Shown here: in pieces, positions 1-9,366 of the stretch
How positions within the stretch are numbered: position 1 is the first letter of the stretch
Layout of the letters: each line of letters opens with the position of its first letter
Origin: Yersinia alsatica
GTDB lineage: Bacteria > Pseudomonadota > Gammaproteobacteria > Enterobacterales > Enterobacteriaceae
NCBI RefSeq assembly: GCF_902170305.1
Contig: NZ_CABHWW010000009.1
Span: forward strand, 186,001 to 250,000
DNA length: 64,000 nt
Direction of reading: 5' to 3'
Made by a program: the position numbers and the translations under genes
The notes under the pieces: generated by a model
Told to the model about the DNA's origin: nothing
The model's input: the letters and a program-made list of their open reading frames with translations, nothing else
Database searches by the model: none

Positions 1-60
1 GCACAGAGGCTAGTTCAAGGCCCGGCGAGTAGACTAATCAGATAATAAGGATTTTCGATA

Positions 61-576
61 ATGAAAGGTCATCACACCCTCCATTGTCTTGTTGCTGCAG
101 CAATACTCAGTGCCAGCTCCTGGACTATGGCACAGCCGGCTACCTCAGTGGCATCAGCACCTGTTCAGACCGCACCAGCTAAACCTCTTCCGACCACCGC
201 CGACCTTCTGCAACAGCCTGTTTATAAAAATAGTTGGCAAAAAATGGTGAAAAGCCAGAAAAATCTACCCGCATGGGCGCGTAAAGGGGTAGGGACGTCC
301 GGGCCTTATGAGGTCATCAACTGGGAAGGGCAGCAATATAAAGTGGGGCGTATCTGTAAACCCCATGATTGCAGCAATAACTTTATGTGGGTGGCATTTA
401 GTCGGGATAAAAAACAAAGCTGGCAGGCGTGGGGGATGCGAGTCTCTGTGGATGACAAGCCGCAAGCTCTCGATAACCCGAGCCAGTTTGCCACCCATCA
501 GTGGCTGGGCCGCCCTGATGAGAAGGTGCAGGCCATGTTGAAACAGCAGCTACAACAAGATCCTAACTGGCACTAG
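61..576 (+). CDS. ivy: Ivy-type periplasmic inhibitor of vertebrate C-type lysozyme
   Basis: A 171-residue secreted protein of the Ivy family, which binds C-type lysozyme and blocks its active site in the periplasm. Residues 1-24 form a signal peptide (basic start, hydrophobic core, cleavage likely after TMA). The diagnostic loop CKPHDC is at residues 99-104; in the family its His inserts into the lysozyme active cleft and the two Cys form a disulfide. A Pro/Ala/Thr-rich stretch (about residues 25-47) separates the signal from the folded domain and is longer than I expect for E. coli Ivy. The start has an AAGGA ribosome-binding site about 8 bases upstream. It is monocistronic: a hairpin follows and the next gene, gutQ, is convergent. 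Family assignment is confident from the loop motif; activity is inferred. Confidence 0.9.
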   Translation: MKGHHTLHCLVAAAILSASSWTMAQPATSVASAPVQTAPAKPLPTTADLLQQPVYKNSWQKMVKSQKNLPAWARKGVGTSGPYEVINWEGQQYKVGRICKPHDCSNNFMWVAFSRDKKQSWQAWGMRVSVDDKPQALDNPSQFATHQWLGRPDEKVQAMLKQQLQQDPNWH

Positions 577-585
577 TTAATCGTC

Positions 586-619
586 GGAGCATGATAATTA
601 ACTGCCACTATCATGCTCC
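586..619. terminator. Hairpin between convergent ivy and gutQ
   Basis: Perfect 11-bp inverted repeat (arms GGAGCATGATA and TATCATGCTCC) with a 12-base loop, between the stop codons of two convergent genes. There is no clear T-run on either side, so it may be a weak bidirectional terminator or only an mRNA-end hairpin. Confidence 0.5.
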
Positions 620-637
620 AATGATTGGAAGGAGGAG

Positions 638-1603
638 TCAGCCGACTCCGGCCTGATGCAAGTCATGCAGGTTGATCGCACCGACTAACTTCCCATCCAG
701 ATTCACCACTGGGGCCGCACTAATATGATGTTGGTGCAGGGCTTCCAGTGCTTCACCCGCGCGCCACTGTTCTGGCAACCGGTAGCCCGGTCGGGTAATT
801 GCCCCGGTAAGAGGTTGCTGTAAAGTCCCCCCCTTGACTAACCAGCGGCGCAAGTCACCATCGGTGAATACTCCCACCACCCGTTGATTTGGATCGCATA
901 CAGCGACCAGCCCTAACCCGGTGCGGCTTAACTCCAGCATGGCTTCCATCACGCTGTCAGACTCATTGACCACCGGCAAACGATCACCGGTTCTCATTAA
1001 ATGATGAACTCGGTTAAGCAACCGCGCACCCAAACTGCCACCGGGATGTGAACGGGCAAAATCTTCTGCATTGAAACCGCGATGGCGCATGAGTGCCATC
1101 GCCAGCGCATCCCCCATCATCAGGGTATTGACTGCACTGGATGTTGGCGCTAACCCCATTGGGCAGGCTTCGTGTTCAACACTGATATCCAACACACAGG
1201 CGGCACCGAGCGCTAATGGCGACTCTTTGCCCCCGGTAATTGCAATCACCGGAATGTGACTGTCGGCCAGCAAGGGCAGAATCAAATCCAGCTCTTTGGC
1301 GCGGCCTGAATAAGAGATAAAAATCAACACGTCCTGCGGGCCAATCATGCCCAAATCACCGTGCAATGCTTCGGCAGGATGAACGAAAAAGGCTGGGGTG
1401 CCGGTACTGGCCAGTGAGGCAGCGATTTTTTTGCCAATATGGCCGGATTTGCCGATACCGGAAACAACCGCTTTGCCAGTGCAGGCCAATAATAATTCAC
1501 AGGCTCGGACAAAATTATCATCTAAACGGGATAACAAGCGCTGAGCTTCGGTTAGCTCAATTTCCAGGGTTTCACGGGCATAGGTAAGCAGTGGATTAGT
1601 CAT
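638..1603 (-). CDS. gutQ: Arabinose 5-phosphate isomerase GutQ
   Basis: A 321-residue KpsF/GutQ-family enzyme that interconverts ribulose 5-phosphate and arabinose 5-phosphate, the precursor of Kdo. The N-terminal SIS (sugar isomerase) domain carries [12 protein letters not shown] and the [11 protein letters not shown] segment; two CBS domains fill roughly residues 200-321. I chose the ATG at 1603 (protein starts MTNPLL), which gives the 321 residues of E. coli GutQ; a TTG nine bases upstream is in frame. The start overlaps the end of srlR by 8 bases, so translation is probably coupled. It is the last gene of the srl operon, the same position as in E. coli. A housekeeping paralogue, kdsD, is expected elsewhere in the genome. 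Confidence 0.92.
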   Translation of the reverse strand: MTNPLLTYARETLEIELTEAQRLLSRLDDNFVRACELLLACTGKAVVSGIGKSGHIGKKIAASLASTGTPAFFVHPAEALHGDLGMIGPQDVLIFISYSGRAKELDLILPLLADSHIPVIAITGGKESPLALGAACVLDISVEHEACPMGLAPTSSAVNTLMMGDALAMALMRHRGFNAEDFARSHPGGSLGARLLNRVHHLMRTGDRLPVVNESDSVMEAMLELSRTGLGLVAVCDPNQRVVGVFTDGDLRRWLVKGGTLQQPLTGAITRPGYRLPEQWRAGEALEALHQHHISAAPVVNLDGKLVGAINLHDLHQAGVG

Positions 1604-2366
1604 CTTTATCAACCAGAATGATGTTAATGCCCATTTTCTGCAGTTCCTGCAAATATTCGTCGCTAATACCTTTATCGGTAATCAGGGTATCAACCATATT
1701 CAGCGCACAAACTACATTCGGGCTTTTACGGCCAAATTTGGAAGAGTCAACGAGCAGGATGATGCGACTGGCGGCGTGACACATTGCGGTACTGACATGA
1801 TAAACTTCGTTAAACGTGGTGACACCAGCATTAAGATCAACACCATCCGCGCCGATAAACAGCTTATCAAAACTAAACTTATCAAAAGCAGACTCAGCCA
1901 GACTACCATGAAAAGAGGCTGAGCCTTTACGGTAAGTACCGCCTGGCATCAAAATGGTCTGATCGTTATCCAACTCGACCAATTCATTAACGATATGCAG
2001 GCTATTGGTCATCACCGTAATATTGTTGAATTTTGTCAGGTGCGGCACCATTTGCAGCACCGTACTGCCCGCATCAAAAACCAAACTATCACCGTCTTTA
2101 ATCAATTTGCTGGCAGCTTTGGCGATCTGTTTTTTCTTTTCAGTATTAATATGCGTTTTACGATCAATGGGTTGCTCAACATCATCGCGATTTAATACGA
2201 CCCCTCCGTAGGTGCGAATGACCGCCCCTTCATTTTCAAGGCTGGTTAAATCTTTGCGGATAGTGGTACCCGTAGTCGAAAAATGGGCGGCGAGTTGATC
2301 GACGGCCGTTTTACCGTGTTGCTGGAGATATTCCAGGATAGCGACTTGTCGCTGCTTTGGTTTCAT
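1596..2366 (-). CDS. srlR: DeoR-family glucitol operon repressor SrlR
   Basis: A 256-residue transcriptional regulator. The N-terminal DeoR winged helix-turn-helix spans about residues 1-60 (starts [18 protein letters not shown], with [14 protein letters not shown] as the recognition region). The C-terminal sugar-phosphate-sensing domain has the DeoR-type DAGSTVLQM and FIGADGV motifs. In E. coli, SrlR represses the sorbitol operon until the substrate is present. The start has an AGGAA ribosome-binding site 6 bases upstream. It lies between gutM and gutQ and overlaps gutQ. Two copies of a TTTCA/TGAAA palindrome lie just upstream (2411-2447), which suggests autoregulation. Confidence 0.92.
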   Translation of the reverse strand: MKPKQRQVAILEYLQQHGKTAVDQLAAHFSTTGTTIRKDLTSLENEGAVIRTYGGVVLNRDDVEQPIDRKTHINTEKKKQIAKAASKLIKDGDSLVFDAGSTVLQMVPHLTKFNNITVMTNSLHIVNELVELDNDQTILMPGGTYRKGSASFHGSLAESAFDKFSFDKLFIGADGVDLNAGVTTFNEVYHVSTAMCHAASRIILLVDSSKFGRKSPNVVCALNMVDTLITDKGISDEYLQELQKMGINIILVDKDD

Positions 2367-2410
2367 AACGATTCCTGCTCAAGTATTTCCATTGCCTCTT
2401 TTTCAGGCAT

Positions 2411-2447
2411 AACTTTCACATGAAAAAGAATAACTTTCATTGTGAAA
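2411..2447. promoter_or_regulatory. Two TTTCA-TGAAA palindromes upstream of srlR, possible SrlR sites
   Basis: AACTTTCACATGAAA (2411-2425) and AACTTTCATTGTGAAA (2432-2447) are near-identical dyads 21 bp apart, two helical turns, in the gutM-srlR gap. The same TGAAAG half-site, also with 21-bp spacing, recurs upstream of srlA (6093 and 6114). Assignment to SrlR is inference. Confidence 0.4.
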
Positions 2448-2450
2448 ATA

Positions 2451-2816
2451 TCATGATTTCGGTTTAATCGCTAATGATAGTGCAGTTTGACATGCTGTAT
2501 CCGTAGGGAAGATCACATCCGGGATTAAATCCTGCTGATGCAAACCGTGAAGGTGCGTTAATGTACGTGGACGAGCAAAAACACTGATTCCCCGCATGAT
2601 CATGCTGTCACTGACGCGCATATTTTCATCAAAAGCCAGTGCCATCACCACTCTGGGTTTAAATCGACCACCAGAACGGCCAACGCCAACTGATTTACTG
2701 TGCTGGCATAACCGGTCAAAAGCGCGGTTAAACCGATTGATTTGCCACCAGCCGAGCAAAATTTGCAGTACCCAGGCAATAATAACAACGGTGATTAGTG
2801 CGGATGTTGGTGTCAT
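2451..2816 (-). CDS. gutM: Glucitol operon activator GutM
   Basis: A 121-residue protein matching the GutM/SrlM family (119 residues in E. coli), an auxiliary activator of sorbitol operon expression. It has one N-terminal hydrophobic segment (about residues 5-22, SALITVVIIAWVLQILLG), so it is probably membrane-anchored, followed by a basic region with GRSGGRFKPRVV. The start has an AAGGGG ribosome-binding site. It sits between srlD and srlR as in E. coli. Mechanism is poorly known; the assignment rests on sequence resemblance and operon position. Confidence 0.88.
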   Translation of the reverse strand: MTPTSALITVVIIAWVLQILLGWWQINRFNRAFDRLCQHSKSVGVGRSGGRFKPRVVMALAFDENMRVSDSMIMRGISVFARPRTLTHLHGLHQQDLIPDVIFPTDTACQTALSLAIKPKS

Positions 2817-2829
2817 ATTTTGCCCCTTT

Positions 2830-2876
2830 TACTCTTCGCCCTTGGTGTTACAGTGGTGCTCGCTGTAACACCAAAA
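2830..2876. repeat. ERIC terminal remnant forming a hairpin, gutM-srlD gap
   Basis: The segment resembles the outer end of the ERIC copies elsewhere in the window (compare 28730-28760), then folds back at once: arms GGTGTTACAG and CTGTAACACC are perfectly complementary. It looks like a deleted ERIC copy reduced to its ends. In the srl transcript it would form a stem between srlD and gutM. Confidence 0.45.
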
Positions 2877-2891
2877 ACCTTGAGTCAATAT

Positions 2892-3671
2892 TTAAAACAT
2901 CACTTGCCCACCAGTGATATTGATTGATTGGCCAGTACAGTAGGCCGCTTTATCACTGGCATAGAACAGCAGGGTGTTTAATACATCTTGGTAATCACAA
3001 CCCCGTTTTAGTGGCACTTTATCGGTATAATACTTTTCAACTTCTTCTGGCATAATGCCCAATTTAGCTGCGTATTGCGGTAAAAGTGACTGGAACATCG
3101 GCGATTTTAACAGATTGCCTAACATCAGTGAATGCACGGTGATACCGTAATCTGCCAAATCCAGTGCCAATGACTGTGTCAGACCCACACCACCGAATTT
3201 CGCTGCACTGTAACCGGAGTTGTGTTTGCTGCCCACTTTACCTGATTTAGAATTGATTTGGATGATGCGACCGGCAATACCATCACGAATCATTAAACGG
3301 GAGAATTCACGAGCACATAAGAAATAGCCCACCAGATTTACTTGGAGTGAACGGTCGAAATCATCCAGAGGGAAGTCAGTGATCGGGGCCGCTTTGGCAA
3401 TACCCGCGCTATAAACCAATAAATTGGTTTGGTGGAAGCTTTGATCGACGGCTTTTGCCAGCATCTGCACACTGTTTTCGTTGGTGGCATCCACCTGAAA
3501 ACCTTGCGCGCTGCCAGCACCATACTTGGCATTAATCTGGTCGGCAACTAACTGCGCGTTATCTGAATTTAAGTCAGCAACCGCCACTTTATAACCTGAT
3601 TCGGCCAGACCGTGGCACAAGAATGCGCCCAGAGTTTGCCCACCACCGATAACTACTGCTACTTGTGTCAT
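2892..3671 (-). CDS. srlD: Sorbitol-6-phosphate 2-dehydrogenase SrlD
   Basis: A 259-residue short-chain dehydrogenase that oxidises sorbitol 6-phosphate to fructose 6-phosphate with NAD+. The N-terminal cofactor motif is VVIGGGQTLGAFLCHG; the catalytic Ser and YxxxK appear in SKSGKVGSKHNSGYSAAKFGG. It is very close to E. coli SrlD, including the same length when the ATG at 3671 (MTQVAVV) is used. A start 12 bases upstream is in frame, but the strong GGAGG ribosome-binding site lies inside that extension and points to 3671. It follows srlB after a gap holding an ERIC remnant. Confidence 0.95.
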   Translation of the reverse strand: MTQVAVVIGGGQTLGAFLCHGLAESGYKVAVADLNSDNAQLVADQINAKYGAGSAQGFQVDATNENSVQMLAKAVDQSFHQTNLLVYSAGIAKAAPITDFPLDDFDRSLQVNLVGYFLCAREFSRLMIRDGIAGRIIQINSKSGKVGSKHNSGYSAAKFGGVGLTQSLALDLADYGITVHSLMLGNLLKSPMFQSLLPQYAAKLGIMPEEVEKYYTDKVPLKRGCDYQDVLNTLLFYASDKAAYCTGQSINITGGQVMF

Positions 3672-3683
3672 ATACACCTCCAA

Positions 3684-3787
3684 TACCCTTGGTCATTGAA
3701 GCTGCAGCTGTGTAAGCCCCGAATCACTGGTGCGAGTCAGTGATCCAGAACTATTGCTATGCTGCGACTTCAATAACTTTGGGGATA
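3684..3787. repeat. Internally deleted ERIC element, srlD-srlB gap
   Basis: Both ERIC ends are recognisable: an outer segment starting ACCCTTGGTCATTGAAGC and an opposite end CGACTTCAATAACTTTGGGG, with a shortened, diverged core containing CCCGAATCACTGG and AGTCAGTGATC. It lies within the srl operon, so its stem would be transcribed between srlB and srlD. One end abuts the srlD ribosome-binding site. Confidence 0.7.
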
Positions 3788-3801
3788 AATTAATAAATAA
3801 A

Positions 3802-4164
3802 TTAGCGAATAAATTTCAATGCACTGCCGACTGGAATATCACTGGGTGTCGGGCCAATAACATGAATGGAGCCGGGAAACTCAGGCTGCTCGTCACCATT
3901 GAAACGAATAGTGACGTGGCCCAGTTCTCGTAGGTTCTGGGTGGCAACTTCACCTACCGCGGTGATGACATAACGCTGTTGTGCCAGTTCCATAATGTTG
4001 CCTGCCTGTAATTCCCCATCGGTGGTGCTGTGCTGGTGGATAAAACAGAACTCTTCAATATCTTTAGGTGCCCCTTCGCGGAAGGTGATGAGCATGTCAT
4101 CCAACAGCGCCTCGCGGGCGCTATCACCGATATTGATAATGGTTGTCTGATAAATAGTATTCAT
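3802..4164 (-). CDS. srlB: PTS glucitol/sorbitol-specific EIIA component
   Basis: A 120-residue cytoplasmic phosphocarrier (E. coli SrlB is 123). It takes phosphate from HPr and passes it to the EIIB domain of SrlE during sorbitol uptake. The segment EEFCFIHQHSTTDGEL contains the probable phosphorylated His. It is encoded between srlE and srlD, the usual order. The C-terminus ends ALKFIR close to the ERIC remnant; no truncation is evident. Confidence 0.93.
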   Translation of the reverse strand: MNTIYQTTIINIGDSAREALLDDMLITFREGAPKDIEEFCFIHQHSTTDGELQAGNIMELAQQRYVITAVGEVATQNLRELGHVTIRFNGDEQPEFPGSIHVIGPTPSDIPVGSALKFIR

Positions 4165-4232
4165 ACGTACATCCTTAACCGTTGAATGTATTACCGAAAA
4201 TCCTTGTTATGCTCTTGCCGATTGCCTAAGTC

Positions 4233-5255
4233 TTACTGATAAATAAAGGCTGATGCGGCCCAGGCAATCAATACTGTTGGAGCCCCTGTCAGGAAGCGGC
4301 CGACCAGTACGGATGGAACCCCAACCCGCACGGTATCTTGCTTCGCTTCGGCCAGAGACAGGCCCACCGGGATAAAGTCACATGCCGCCTGAGCATTAAT
4401 CGCAAATAACGCTGGCAGGGCCAATTGTGGTGGGATATTCCCCAAACCAATTTGTACCCCAACCAATACGCCGATAACTTGCGCAATAACGGCCCCTGGG
4501 CCTAAGAACGGTGACAACAGCGGGAAGGAACAGATCAATGCCAAGAGCACTAACCCTATTGGGCTGCTAGCCAGCGGTGTTAAGCCGTGAGCAATAAAAT
4601 CACCTAAACCGGAGGCCATGATGATGCCGATTAATGCTGACACGAAGGCCATAAACGGCAGGATAGTTTTCAGCACCGTATCAATAGTGTCGCGGCCTGA
4701 CTGGAAGAAGACGGCAACCACAGAGCCCATGCCCATCCCAACTTTTGCCAGCAAACCATCACTTTGCTCAGTGATTTTCTTGCTGGTGTCGTAATCACGC
4801 CCCCCTTTAGCCGAGGTTGTCTCCGCCGCTTTTGGCTGGGTTTCAACCGGTTCTACTGCTGAAACGGCGGCTGTGGCATTGTCGGTTCCACTGATTTTCT
4901 GAATATTTTTTTCACGCACACCAGAGACATAAATATCTTCCAGTATGTATTGCGCCATTGGCCCAGATTGACCGGTTGAATGGATATTGACTGTCGGAAT
5001 GCGGCGCTTTGGATAAAGACCACAACGTAAGGTTCCGCCGCAGTCGATGATAGCAACCGCTATCTCTGCTGCTGGTGGTTCACCTTCTTTAAATCCATCT
5101 ACCGCTTCCCAGCCAGTCAGTTCACTGATGCGGTCAATAATGGCCGGGCGGGTACCGGCAGTGATGTAAACAATTTTTTTACCGGGGACGATTGGCAATA
5201 CCAGTGGGCCACCCCAGCCGCCTTCGCCTTTTTCAATCCGGATAAATTCACTCAT
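4233..5255 (-). CDS. srlE: PTS glucitol/sorbitol-specific EIIBC component
   Basis: A 340-residue protein (about 319 in E. coli). The N-terminal EIIB domain (about residues 1-125) contains [16 protein letters not shown], with the candidate phosphorylated Cys. A low-complexity linker follows at about residues 130-170 ([18 protein letters not shown]), longer than I expect and accounting for the extra length. The C-terminal half is hydrophobic with several membrane spans and belongs to the sorbitol channel. It works with SrlA and SrlB to import and phosphorylate sorbitol. I chose the ATG at 5255 ([10 protein letters not shown]); an in-frame start 12 bases upstream also exists. Confidence 0.93.
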   Translation of the reverse strand: MSEFIRIEKGEGGWGGPLVLPIVPGKKIVYITAGTRPAIIDRISELTGWEAVDGFKEGEPPAAEIAVAIIDCGGTLRCGLYPKRRIPTVNIHSTGQSGPMAQYILEDIYVSGVREKNIQKISGTDNATAAVSAVEPVETQPKAAETTSAKGGRDYDTSKKITEQSDGLLAKVGMGMGSVVAVFFQSGRDTIDTVLKTILPFMAFVSALIGIIMASGLGDFIAHGLTPLASSPIGLVLLALICSFPLLSPFLGPGAVIAQVIGVLVGVQIGLGNIPPQLALPALFAINAQAACDFIPVGLSLAEAKQDTVRVGVPSVLVGRFLTGAPTVLIAWAASAFIYQ

Positions 5256-5307
5256 GATCTGCTCCACACAGTCTGCCGTTAACTGACATTAAAAGTTAAC
5301 TGACCTA

Positions 5308-6200
<893 letters not shown>

Positions 6201-6211
6201 TCGAGAATAAT

Positions 6212-6237
6212 CATGGGCTAACCACTGCTAGCCCATG
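6212..6237 (-). terminator. Hairpin downstream of yegS
   Basis: Arms CATGGGCTA and TAGCCCATG (9 bp, perfect) lie just after the yegS stop codon in its direction of transcription. The following bases are AT-rich rather than a clean T-run, so terminator strength is uncertain. Confidence 0.5.
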
Positions 6238-6244
6238 TAGGGGA

Positions 6245-7144
6245 TTAACCTAATAACTCGCAATTGGGGGGAAGACGGCACTGAATGGCATTAGGGATGA
6301 CTGCAATGCGGAAATGTTTTCCTGAAAGCGGTTCACCATCCAGATTGAAGGTTATTTCATGTGGCGCAGTGATTTCGAGCCAAGGTAGCATTGTCTCAAC
6401 CACATTTTTGTTTTTTTCACCACTAAACACGCTGGTGAGAAAGGCGGGCAGTAACTCTTCAGCAATCAGCAAACGTAATTGCAGCAGACCATCATTAATC
6501 AGCGCGTCGGGGCAGAGAGGTTGCCCGCCACCGGCTTGCCGACCATTACCAATCCCTATCACCAAAGCATCACCGGACCACTCGAAGCTAGGGCCACGGA
6601 TTTCACAGCTATCGGCTTTAATCGTATCCATGCGCATCAGGCCATGAATAAAGTAAGAAGCACCGCCGAGCACCGCTTTGAGCTTGTCGGGAGTCTCGGT
6701 AGTGATGCGGGTACCAAAGCCACCGGTGGCCATATTGATGAAATAGTGTTCACCATTTACTTGCGCTAAATCGATGTCAACGGCCCGGCCTTTGACCGCC
6801 AATTGCAATGCATTCTCTATTTGCAGTGGGATATTACAACTGGTGGCAAAATCGTTGGCAGTGCCTAGTGGCAAAATACCCAAACTGGGGCGGTTAGCAT
6901 CGGGCAATGCCATCAGCGCAGTCACCACTTCATTGATGGTGCCATCTCCGCCACCGGCAATAATAGTATCAACCTTCAAGGTGGTAGCTTCTTGCACATA
7001 ACGTTTTGCATCACCCTGTTCCCAAGTGACACGAACATGAAGAGTTAAGCCTTCCTCACGCAAGTTTTTGACTGCATCGCGAACATCAAGATTACCGGAC
7101 CCCTTACCGTTCAGAATGAGAAGGGTATGTGGCATTGACGTCAT
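6245..7144 (-). CDS. yegS: Lipid kinase YegS
   Basis: A 299-residue member of the diacylglycerol kinase-like lipid kinase family; E. coli YegS (299 residues) has phosphatidylglycerol kinase activity in vitro. The nucleotide-binding motif [10 protein letters not shown] and the downstream GTANDFA are present; a metal-binding/catalytic region is in the C-terminal half ([16 protein letters not shown]). The ATG at 7144 ([11 protein letters not shown]) gives the E. coli length and has a GGAG ribosome-binding site 7 bases upstream; a longer in-frame start has none. It is flanked by its own hairpin and by the cyaR small RNA. Confidence 0.92.
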   Translation of the reverse strand: MTSMPHTLLILNGKGSGNLDVRDAVKNLREEGLTLHVRVTWEQGDAKRYVQEATTLKVDTIIAGGGDGTINEVVTALMALPDANRPSLGILPLGTANDFATSCNIPLQIENALQLAVKGRAVDIDLAQVNGEHYFINMATGGFGTRITTETPDKLKAVLGGASYFIHGLMRMDTIKADSCEIRGPSFEWSGDALVIGIGNGRQAGGGQPLCPDALINDGLLQLRLLIAEELLPAFLTSVFSGEKNKNVVETMLPWLEITAPHEITFNLDGEPLSGKHFRIAVIPNAIQCRLPPNCELLG

Positions 7145-7426
7145 AACTTGCTCCAGATCATTTCTGCAATAAGGATAACAATAACCCATACCTGTTTAAT
7201 TTACCTATCAGATTATTCAAGGAATAATGGGGAATATCATCGATAGTTAGGCTTAATAAAAATAGGTTTAATTTTTACTGGAATGTTTATTTGATTGGGA
7301 TAATTATTATCTTCTGTAGGATAATTCGTGGTATCAGTTTTTTCTTATTATTAGTTAATGTCTTAATAAGAATCATTAATAACAACCAATTAATAAAAGT
7401 TAAGTATTATCAATGTATTAGAGGTA
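7145..7426. other. AT-rich gap between yegS and cyaR
   Basis: About 280 bp of strongly AT-rich DNA holding the yegS promoter region and the downstream flank of cyaR. I see no gene, repeat or convincing promoter motif beyond generic AT-rich hexamers. Confidence 0.5.
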
Positions 7427-7517
7427 AAAAAGAAAAGGCCAGCCCAAGGGAGATTGGGCTAGCCAAGGAGGTGGTTCCTAGTCTTGCTTTAAAACTTTTT
7501 TAGTTCTTGATTGTACT
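7427..7517 (-). ncRNA. cyaR: Hfq-dependent small RNA CyaR (RyeE)
   Basis: On the minus strand the core AGGAACCACCTCCTTGGC matches E. coli CyaR, including the CCUCC-containing seed that pairs with ribosome-binding sites of targets such as ompX. It is followed by AATCTCCCTT and a terminator hairpin (7437-7464, arms around AGCCCAA and TTGGGCT) ending in a TTTTCTTTTTT run. A -10 TAGTAT (7529-7524) puts the start near 7517, giving about 90 nt (E. coli about 87). The location next to trhP (yegQ) is the E. coli location. The terminator stem sequence differs from E. coli while the pairing is kept. The 5' end is inferred. Confidence 0.88.
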
Positions 7518-7550
7518 CGAGCTATACTACCCCAGTGTAATTATAATTGA

Positions 7551-7566
7551 TGTGATCCATTTCTAA
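7551..7566 (-). promoter_or_regulatory. CRP site at about -41.5 of cyaR
   Basis: TGTGATCCATTTCTAA on the plus strand: a perfect TGTGA half-site, N6, then a 3/5 half-site. Its centre (7558.5) is about 41.5 bp upstream of the inferred cyaR start, the class II position. CyaR is known to be activated by cAMP-CRP in E. coli. Confidence 0.6.
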
Positions 7567-7578
7567 TATTTGCTAAAA

Positions 7579-7608
7579 ATGCCATCTTGTCGATGGCATT
7601 ATTTTTTA
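7579..7608 (-). terminator. Terminator of trhP
   Basis: Arms AATGCCATC and GATGGCATT with a 4-base loop lie about 20 bases past the trhP stop. On the minus strand the hairpin is followed by TTTTTAG; on the plus strand by ATTATTTTTTATT. It could act in both directions. Confidence 0.75.
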
Positions 7609-7618
7609 TTGCTTTACG

Positions 7619-9013
7619 TTACGCTTTTTCATGGGGATTTCGGCTATTTGTCCCGTTGAGATTACGTATCAGTAAGCCATATTCTACATTAATGTCCGCT
7701 GGGATCGGCAAATACATGATATGCCCATTACCCGGTGCTATATCTGCTGGCTGACCTTTTTTATCCTGCATACTTTCGAGTGTAAACTGGATATTACCGC
7801 CTGGCGTCATCAATTCAACACTGTCACCGACTGAGAATTTATTTTTGACCACCACTTCAGCCAGGCCATCACGACGGACACCCGTGAACTCCCCAACAAA
7901 TTGCTGGCGCTCTGACACCGAATAGCCATATTCGTAAGTTTGGTGTTCTTCATGCACATGGCGGCGTAGAAAGCCCTCGGTATAGCCACGGTGGGCTAGA
8001 CCTTCCAGTGTGGTCAGTAAAGTTGGGTCGAAAGGTTTACCGGCGACAGCATCGTCGATAGCGCGGCGATATACTTGCGCAGTGCGGGCGCAGTAATAAA
8101 ACGATTTAGTCCGGCCCTCAATTTTCAGCGAATGCACACCTAATTGGGTCAGTCGTTCCACATGCTGGATGGCGCGCAGATCCTTGGAGTTCATGATGTA
8201 TGTGCCATGCTCATCTTCAGAAGCCGTCATATACTCACCGGGGCGCTGTGCTTCTTCAATCATAAATACTTTATCAGTGGGCGCGCCGATACCCAGTGTC
8301 GGTTCGACAGTTTTCACTGGAATAGGCTGGTGGATATGCACGATATTGCCAATATCGTCTTCTTTTCCTTCCTGAACGTTATATTCCCAGCGGCAGGCAT
8401 TGGTGCATGTGCCCTGATTAGGATCACGTTTATTGATATAGCCGGAGAGCAGGCAACGGCCCGAGTAAGCCATGCACAATGCGCCGTGGACAAAGATTTC
8501 CAGCTCCATGTCAGGGACTTGAACTCGGATTTCAGCTATTTCTTCCAGTGATAATTCACGGGATAGAATCACTCGAGTTAAGCCCATCTGCTGCCAGAAT
8601 TTTACGGTAGCCCAGTTGACGGCGTTGGCTTGCACTGACAGGTGGATATCCATCTGTGGAAAAGCCTCACGCACCATCATGATTAAGCCAGGATCGGACA
8701 TAATGAGCGCATCCGGGCCCATATCAATCACCGGTTTTAAATCACGCAGAAAGGTTTTCAGCTTAGAGTTATGGGGCGCAATATTGACCACCACATAGAA
8801 GCGCTTGCCTAAAGCATGTGCTTCCTGAATCCCTAAGGCCAAATTCTCGTGATTGAATTCATTATTTCGCACTCGCAGGCTATAGCGCGGTTGACCGGCA
8901 TAGACGGCATCTGCCCCATAGGCAAAGGCATAGCGCATGTTTTTCAGGGTACCGGCAGGTGATAATAATTCCGGTGTAAAAGGTGTATTTGATGCTGGTG
9001 TAGATGACGACAT
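7619..9013 (-). CDS. trhP: tRNA 5-hydroxyuridine synthesis protein TrhP (YegQ), U32 family
   Basis: A 464-residue peptidase U32-family protein. In E. coli, TrhP (453 residues) makes 5-hydroxyuridine at wobble position 34 of certain tRNAs from prephenate. The protein opens with FTPELLSPAGTLKNMRYAFAYGADAVY and has the U32 cluster EIFVHGALCMAYSGRCLLSGY and GTCTNACRWEY, whose Cys residues are conserved in the family and probably bind an Fe-S cluster. The N-terminus has about 11 extra residues (MSSSTPASNTP). It appears monocistronic: terminator downstream, ERIC remnant upstream, cyaR adjacent. Confidence 0.93.
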   Translation of the reverse strand: MSSSTPASNTPFTPELLSPAGTLKNMRYAFAYGADAVYAGQPRYSLRVRNNEFNHENLALGIQEAHALGKRFYVVVNIAPHNSKLKTFLRDLKPVIDMGPDALIMSDPGLIMMVREAFPQMDIHLSVQANAVNWATVKFWQQMGLTRVILSRELSLEEIAEIRVQVPDMELEIFVHGALCMAYSGRCLLSGYINKRDPNQGTCTNACRWEYNVQEGKEDDIGNIVHIHQPIPVKTVEPTLGIGAPTDKVFMIEEAQRPGEYMTASEDEHGTYIMNSKDLRAIQHVERLTQLGVHSLKIEGRTKSFYYCARTAQVYRRAIDDAVAGKPFDPTLLTTLEGLAHRGYTEGFLRRHVHEEHQTYEYGYSVSERQQFVGEFTGVRRDGLAEVVVKNKFSVGDSVELMTPGGNIQFTLESMQDKKGQPADIAPGNGHIMYLPIPADINVEYGLLIRNLNGTNSRNPHEKA

Positions 9014-9065
9014 ATAGTGGCTCTCAGTCTGAGTTCAAGTCAGAACCACGCCCGCAGGGGGTGGC

Positions 9066-9142
9066 TTTACCCCAAATAATTGCCGTTGCAGGTAGGCTGC
9101 TCGCCAGTAATCCTGCGACTTCAAGTATGAAGGGGATAAAAG
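9066..9142. repeat. Collapsed ERIC remnant upstream of trhP
   Basis: It begins TACCCCAAATAATTGCCGTT and ends CGACTTCAAGTATGAAGGGG, matching the two ERIC ends, but the central dyad seen in the intact copies has been deleted. It lies between the trhP promoter region and the gene start, so it may be in the leader. Confidence 0.6.
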
Positions 9143-9287
9143 CCGGGGATTGTAACCTCGTGCTTCTCGAAAATCAGCCATCGCACAATCTTTGTAAGGT
9201 TTAAATGATCTGGATCAATTTAAGCGATTTTTAGTGGTTTTTGCTGCGAGGAAGTTATCTGTTTATTGCATGAAAAGTGGTCGTAAA

Positions 9288-9312
9288 ATGCGCGGTCACT
9301 TGCCCCGCGCAT
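9288..9312 (-). terminator. Terminator downstream of yegP
   Basis: Arms ATGCGCGG and CCGCGCAT, 8 bp, followed on the minus strand by TTTTA. It lies about 55 bp past the yegP stop. Confidence 0.65.
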
Positions 9313-9366
9313 CAATTCTTAGGTAAAGAATATCGGTAAAAAATAGCTCTATCGAATCATTAAAAA

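Larger units (their letters stand above)
9014..9366. other. Gap between trhP and yegP: ERIC remnant, trhP promoter region, yegP terminator
   Basis: The part next to trhP carries a collapsed ERIC copy (9066-9142), the middle is AT-rich, and a GC-rich hairpin sits at 9288-9312 downstream of yegP. No coding sequence is evident. Confidence 0.6.

Noticed and set aside
7291-7503. 70-codon plus-strand frame
   Set aside because: It is antisense to cyaR over much of its length and very AT-rich without a ribosome-binding site.
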